Both the position numbers and the translations under genes were made by a program. The notes under the pieces are model-generated. The model had not been told where the DNA came from and did not search any database. It saw nothing but the letters and a program-made list of their open reading frames with translations. Positions 14,610 to 16,074 of a stretch of 16,074 nt of DNA are shown one piece after another (the stretch's first letter is position 1; the number at the start of each line of letters is the position of its first letter). Source of the stretch: CAZLMF01 sp964560565 (GTDB taxonomy: Bacteria; Bacillota; Clostridia; Oscillospirales; Ruminococcaceae); contig CAZLMF010000038.1 of the NCBI GenBank assembly GCA_964560565.1, positions 1 through 16,074 of the forward strand. The letters run 5' to 3'.

Positions 14610-14638
14610 AAGTATCAGCATATAATTTGGAGGTAGAA

Positions 14639-16074
14639 ATGGAACAAGCCCTCAGCCCTTATGTGGAGCTTAAAGGAATAACTAAAACATTTGGCACGGT
14701 TGTTGCTAATAAGGATGTGAATTTCTCCGTCAACAAGGGGGAAGTCCACGCTATTCTCGGCGAAAACGGCTCGGGTAAGAGTACACTTATGAATATGCTT
14801 TCAGGGATTTATTCCCCTGATAGCGGTGAAATATTAGTGGAGGGCGAGCCTCTTCATATAAGCTCGCCCATTGATGCAATAAGATCGGGCATAGGAATGA
14901 TTCACCAACACTTTAAGCTTGTTGAGGCATTTACTGCCCTCGAAAACATAGTACTTGGTAGGGTGAACACCTTTCTTTTCAAACCACGCAAGCTAAAAGA
15001 AGATGTAAAAGCTATTTGCGAGCGCTATACACTAAAATGCGACCTTGAACAGCGTGTTTACAACATGTCTGTATCCCAAAAGCAAACAGTTGAGATAGTA
15101 AAGGTGCTTTACGGCGGCGCAAAGCTTCTAATTCTTGACGAGCCTACTGCCGTACTCACACCTCAAGAGATTAGAAATCTTTTTGAGATATTGCGCAATA
15201 TGCGCAATGAGGGCTGTGCAATCGTCATTATCACCCATAAGCTAAACGAGGTAATGGAAATATCCGACCGCATTACTGTTTTGCGTAAGGGGCAAAGCAT
15301 TGCGACTGTAAACACCGCTGAAACCTCCCCTAAGGAGCTTACTGAAATGATGGTGGGCAGACCTGTTTCCCTTGAGATTGAGCGACTTGCAGTTGACGAA
15401 GAAAATCGCAAGCTAATGCTTAAAGTAGAGGGGCTTACAGTAGAGAACAGGGACCGAGAGGGCGCACATAAGGCGATTGAGGATATGTCCTTTGAGCTAT
15501 ATTCAGGCGAAATTCTTGGCGTTGCAGGAATTGCGGGCAGTGGTCAAAAGGAGCTATGCGAAGCAATAGCAGGTCTTATGACCGTTGAAAATGGAAGTGC
15601 TAAGTTCAAAGGTGAGGAAATAATCGGGCTTAACCCCAGAACGATTATCCAAAAGGGCATACGAGTGAGCTTTGTTCCCGAGGATAGGCTAGGAATGGGA
15701 CTTATAGGCGGAATGAGCATTATAGATAATATTCTACTAAAGGACTATTACAACGATAAGGGTATGTTCATTTCCCGCAAAAACTCAAAGCGCATTTCAC
15801 AGGATATAATAAAGAAATACGACATACAAACCCCCTCAATGTACCACGAGGTTAAAAAGCTTTCAGGGGGAAATATACAAAAGGTGCTGCTAGGAAGAGA
15901 GATTCAGCTATCGCCGCAGCTACTTATTACAGCATATCCCGTTCGTGGGCTTGATATTGGCGCTTCCTATCAGGTGTATGACTTGATAAATGAGGAAAAG
16001 AAAAACGGCGTTGCGGTTATGTTTATCGGCGAAGATTTAGATGTACTACTTAGCATAAGCGACCGTATAATGGT
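14639..16074 (+). CDS. Nucleoside/sugar-type ABC transporter ATPase, 3' end missing
   Basis: The frame is open from ATG 14639 to the window end (478 codons seen; family length about 500-520). It has two fused ATPase domains, as in RbsA/YufO-type importers that work with BMP lipoproteins. NBD1 has Walker A GENGSGKST (41-49), Q90, signature SVSQKQ (144-149), Walker B LILDE (164-168) and switch H200. NBD2 is degenerate: GIAGSGQKE (297-305) has Gln in place of the Walker A Lys, and LLITAYPVRGLDIGA replaces the Walker B Asp-Glu. Its LSGGN signature (408-412) is intact. Such asymmetry is common in this family. GGAGG (14629-14633) lies 5 nt before the ATG. The permease genes should follow beyond the window. 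Substrate is probably a nucleoside, from the xpt and BMP context. Confidence 0.9.
   Translation, partial: MEQALSPYVELKGITKTFGTVVANKDVNFSVNKGEVHAILGENGSGKSTLMNMLSGIYSPDSGEILVEGEPLHISSPIDAIRSGIGMIHQHFKLVEAFTALENIVLGRVNTFLFKPRKLKEDVKAICERYTLKCDLEQRVYNMSVSQKQTVEIVKVLYGGAKLLILDEPTAVLTPQEIRNLFEILRNMRNEGCAIVIITHKLNEVMEISDRITVLRKGQSIATVNTAETSPKELTEMMVGRPVSLEIERLAVDEENRKLMLKVEGLTVENRDREGAHKAIEDMSFELYSGEILGVAGIAGSGQKELCEAIAGLMTVENGSAKFKGEEIIGLNPRTIIQKGIRVSFVPEDRLGMGLIGGMSIIDNILLKDYYNDKGMFISRKNSKRISQDIIKKYDIQTPSMYHEVKKLSGGNIQKVLLGREIQLSPQLLITAYPVRGLDIGASYQVYDLINEEKKNGVAVMFIGEDLDVLLSISDRIM

Noticed and set aside
14621..14626. TATAAT before the ABC ATPase as a promoter
   Set aside because: It is only a few bases before the ribosome site at 14629-14633, so a transcript starting there would lack it, and the 15-bp inverted repeat occupies the upstream side.

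Overview
The window looks like a chromosomal segment from a spore-forming, low-to-moderate-GC Clostridia bacterium, most likely an uncultured gut Oscillospirales/Ruminococcaceae-type organism. The reasons are a C-terminal spoIVA fragment (spore coat ATPase), a leucine T-box in front of leuA, strong AGGAGG-type ribosome sites, some TTG starts, and the pairing of a J-domain protein with a DUF5685 protein. No tRNA, rRNA, CRISPR, insertion sequence or phage gene was seen. This assignment is inferred from gene content only.

Layout. 1-1001: 3' part of spoIVA (+). 1053-1718: HD-domain hydrolase (-). 1940-2947: galE (+) behind a clear promoter. 2983-4488: leuA (-), preceded by a roughly 270-nt leucine T-box leader and a near-consensus promoter. 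4924-7649: TVP38/DedA-like membrane protein and YgiQ-type radical SAM protein (+). 7653-8269: an apparent deletion joint, where the first ~48 codons of an aldo/keto reductase run out of frame into an ECF-transporter S-component that has lost its N-terminus. 8280-8759: small P-loop kinase-like protein (+). 8816-11696: a minus-strand operon of tyrA, DUF5685, a cysteine-tailed J-domain protein and a membrane protein, with overlapping or coupled genes. 11890-12546: HAD phosphatase (+). 12702-16074: purine salvage and uptake genes xpt, a BMP/PnrA-type lipoprotein and an ABC ATPase cut by the window end. Three hairpins lie between the last two.

How the genes work together. galE, leuA and tyrA are housekeeping biosynthesis genes; leuA appears to be controlled by uncharged tRNA-Leu. 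xpt, the lipoprotein and the ATPase form a coherent nucleoside/purine uptake and salvage set. All three convergent gene pairs (spoIVA/HD, galE/leuA, P-loop/membrane protein) share one compact bidirectional terminator.

The least explained part is the tyrA-DUF5685-J-domain-membrane protein operon. Its J protein ends in a tail with 10 cysteines in 28 residues, and its DUF5685 protein carries aspartate-rich helices that resemble isoprenoid-synthase motifs. The AKR/ECF junction is the clearest structural oddity.
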